Under the pieces are notes generated by a model. That model saw only the letters and a program-made list of their open reading frames with translations. It searched no databases and had not been told where the DNA came from. DNA of 64,000 nucleotides from Exiguobacterium sp. BMC-KP. Its GTDB lineage: Bacteria; Bacillota; Bacilli; Exiguobacteriales; Exiguobacteriaceae. This document shows, one piece after another, positions 62,234 to 64,000 of this stretch. The DNA lies in assembly GCF_001275385.1 (NCBI RefSeq), contig NZ_LGIW01000015.1, positions 1,984,001 to 2,048,000 on the forward strand, in the 5' to 3' direction. Every line of letters begins with the position of its first letter. The first letter of the stretch is position 1. Position numbers and translations under genes: made by a program.

Positions 62234-64000
62234 TGAAATGGATCAACCATACGATCGGTCGCCAATTGATGTTCGCCTTCTATATGGTGTTTGTCGCTCT
62301 CAGCATCACGTCTGCGATCGTTTACTTCTATACGGAACAGAAGATCGATCAAGCGAACGCCACGTTTGATGATTTGCGCGAACGCCGTACAAATGCGAAT
62401 GCCCTTGCTAATGAGTGGACCGTCGCGCAAAGTAACGTCAAATCTTACTTATTGACGGGCTCACAAGAAACTCTTGATGCCGTCAAGACGAATCAACAGG
62501 AGATCAATCGTCTCACGTCATGGTTCGAGAAATACGCCATCTATGAGCAAGGAAAAGAATATGCAACGGCAACCCGTCAAATCTATGACGATTATTTCGG
62601 AACGTCACTTCCCCTCCTCAACGAATACGTTGAAGGAAAGAAGGACGGAAAAATCAATGAAGACTTCGTTGATCCAAACACACTTGCTGCTCTGTCGAAC
62701 GGAAAAGATCTGTTCACGACGAACGGAACGTTACGCGGATCAGTCAGTCTGTCAGACGCCGATGTCGATATGACACGGATCGATACATTGCTTGGTGATT
62801 ATCTGACCTTGATCCAAGGGAAAGAAGTCGATGCAAAGAATGATCTTCTAGGCGAGATGCGCGTTGCGCAGTTCATCTGGCTCTCAAACCTCGTTGTTTT
62901 AATTCTTGTCCTCTTCTCACTTGTGCGCCCATTCATCAGCCGGGTGACGAAGCAGGTCAATACGTTATCTCGTGATAGTGCATTACTCGCAACAGGTGAA
63001 GACATACACGCGATTCCATTGCCAAAACGTAAGGACGAACTGCATACGCTGACGGCATCATTCAATCAGATGGCGGCATCGATTGCCGACAATAAGGTCC
63101 ATATGCTCGCGAAAAACGAAGAGCTTCAGGCGCAACAGGAAGAACTCGTTGCTCAGCAAGAAGAACTTCAGGCACAGCAAGAAGAACTCGAGGAAGCACT
63201 CGAGATCACGCTTCGGAGTGAACAACACTTGAAGTACCGGAATGAATTAACAGAGACGCTTGCCTCCCGCGAAACGCTGACGGCGTATCCGGAAATCATC
63301 GAAAAACTCGTTTCGATTACGCATTCTGAGATCGGTGCCCTGTTGTTCCTTGATCAACAAGAAGTCCGCTCGACGATCGATTACGGAATGACGGAAGAGA
63401 TGGTCGGTCGTCTCGTCTCTGACGATCAATCGCTCTTGCACCGGGCGCGCCTCTTAAAGCGTCCCGTCCATTCATCGAAACAGGTTGCACACGAGAGTCC
63501 GCTTCCGTACCCATACTATATGTATGAAGTCGCAGTACCGGTACTTGATCCGACGAAAGAGCATATGATCGCCTGTATCTATCTCGTTCGTTATCGCGAT
63601 GCCTTCACGACGGAGCAGATGAACGACATCCTATCGTTCTCGCATCAATTGTCTCTCTCGCTCTTACGGATGGGGATTTATGAGGAAATGATTCGCGAGA
63701 AGAACAAAACGACGCAACTGTTGAACTCGATTCGCGAAGCTGTCGTCTATATCGAACATGAGACAGATGAATTGCTCGTCAACGAACCGTTAATGACGTT
63801 GTTCCCGGAAGTTCCGACTCAGTTCGAAGACGAAGAGCGCTCTGCTTTTGAGCAAGCAATGCAGGCATTGGCTGACATCATTGATGAACCAGCACCGTTT
63901 GAACGCTATATCGAACAGATCGTTGAGCTGAACTTGCCAAAAGATAGTTTGATCGTCTCGATTCGGAAACATAGTACCTATATTCAGATTTATGCCGAGA
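62234..64000 (+). CDS. Membrane sensor (HAMP-GAF), probably a histidine kinase; runs off the window
   Basis: The plus-strand frame from GTG 62234 (GGAGG eight bases upstream) is open to the window end, giving at least 589 residues. There are two membrane helices (about residues 13-30 and 216-234) around a CHASE3-like helical extracytoplasmic domain. A HAMP linker follows, then a coiled coil with repeated EELQAQQEEL units. A GAF-like domain comes next (about 345-470: IIEKLVSITHSEIGALLFLD), then the start of a PAS-like segment (LLNSIREAVVYIEHETDELL). Such N-termini precede kinase or GGDEF output domains; the output lies outside the window, so kinase is a guess. The 61984-62233 gap shows no other feature. 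Confidence 0.8.

Overview
The window looks like a chromosomal segment of a low-to-mid GC Gram-positive rod of the Bacillales. Clear AGGAGG-type ribosome sites, CcpA-type control, an EpuA-fabZ pair, class F sortase, LPXTG-like anchors and YheC/D-type ATP-grasp all fit. The gene style most resembles Exiguobacterium, but that genus is my inference from protein character, not from a search.

Layout. 1-5.6 kb: end of an unknown gene, a diguanylate cyclase behind a strong promoter with a palindromic operator, galU, a teichoic-acid-type glycosyltransferase and an FAD/Rieske oxidoreductase. 5.7-11.1 kb: an organophosphate uptake unit (OPA-family antiporter, binding-protein-like sensor, membrane protein) with an OmpR-type two-component system, a consensus cre site and a direct-repeat operator. 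11.1-12.9 kb: an AT-rich patch with a creatininase-family gene and the decayed remnant of a TIR-like (CAP12-type) defence protein. 12.9-19.2 kb: secreted proteins and a putative DNA inversion switch. Two inverted sites flank the -35 box of a promoter that drives a sigma-factor-like gene and a tyrosine recombinase; a second recombinase converges on the first. 19.7-32 kb: secreted surface proteins, including two large paralogues with different numbers of Ig-like repeats and a frameshifted LPQTG protein. 32.3-34.2 kb: an ATP-grasp protein and a membrane protein.

34.4-48.2 kb is the most unusual part. A large surface-protein gene (926 codons, minus strand) is followed by two small genes, a tyrosine recombinase, a DUF927 helicase-like gene, a second recombinase with an HTH partner, and then a promoterless alternative C-terminal half of the same kind of surface protein. 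That half is followed by second copies of the two small genes and a truncated recombinase. The active gene and the silent half share a 14-bp sequence exactly at the point where the silent half begins. The simplest reading is a site-specific integrative element of about 9.2 kb that enters the surface-protein gene and supplies a new C-terminal half. The displaced half is stored downstream, and excision would restore it in frame.

49-64 kb: cell-surface and housekeeping genes. These are a PPC-domain secreted protein, ugd, an HTH protein, an SdrD-like LPQAG protein, a subtilase, a lipoprotein, fabZ, an EpuA-type protein, an MPNTG-anchored repeat protein next to a class F sortase fused to an Ig/FN3-like domain, a winged-helix regulator, an AI-2E transporter and a membrane sensor kinase that runs off the end. 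No tRNA, rRNA or CRISPR array was seen.
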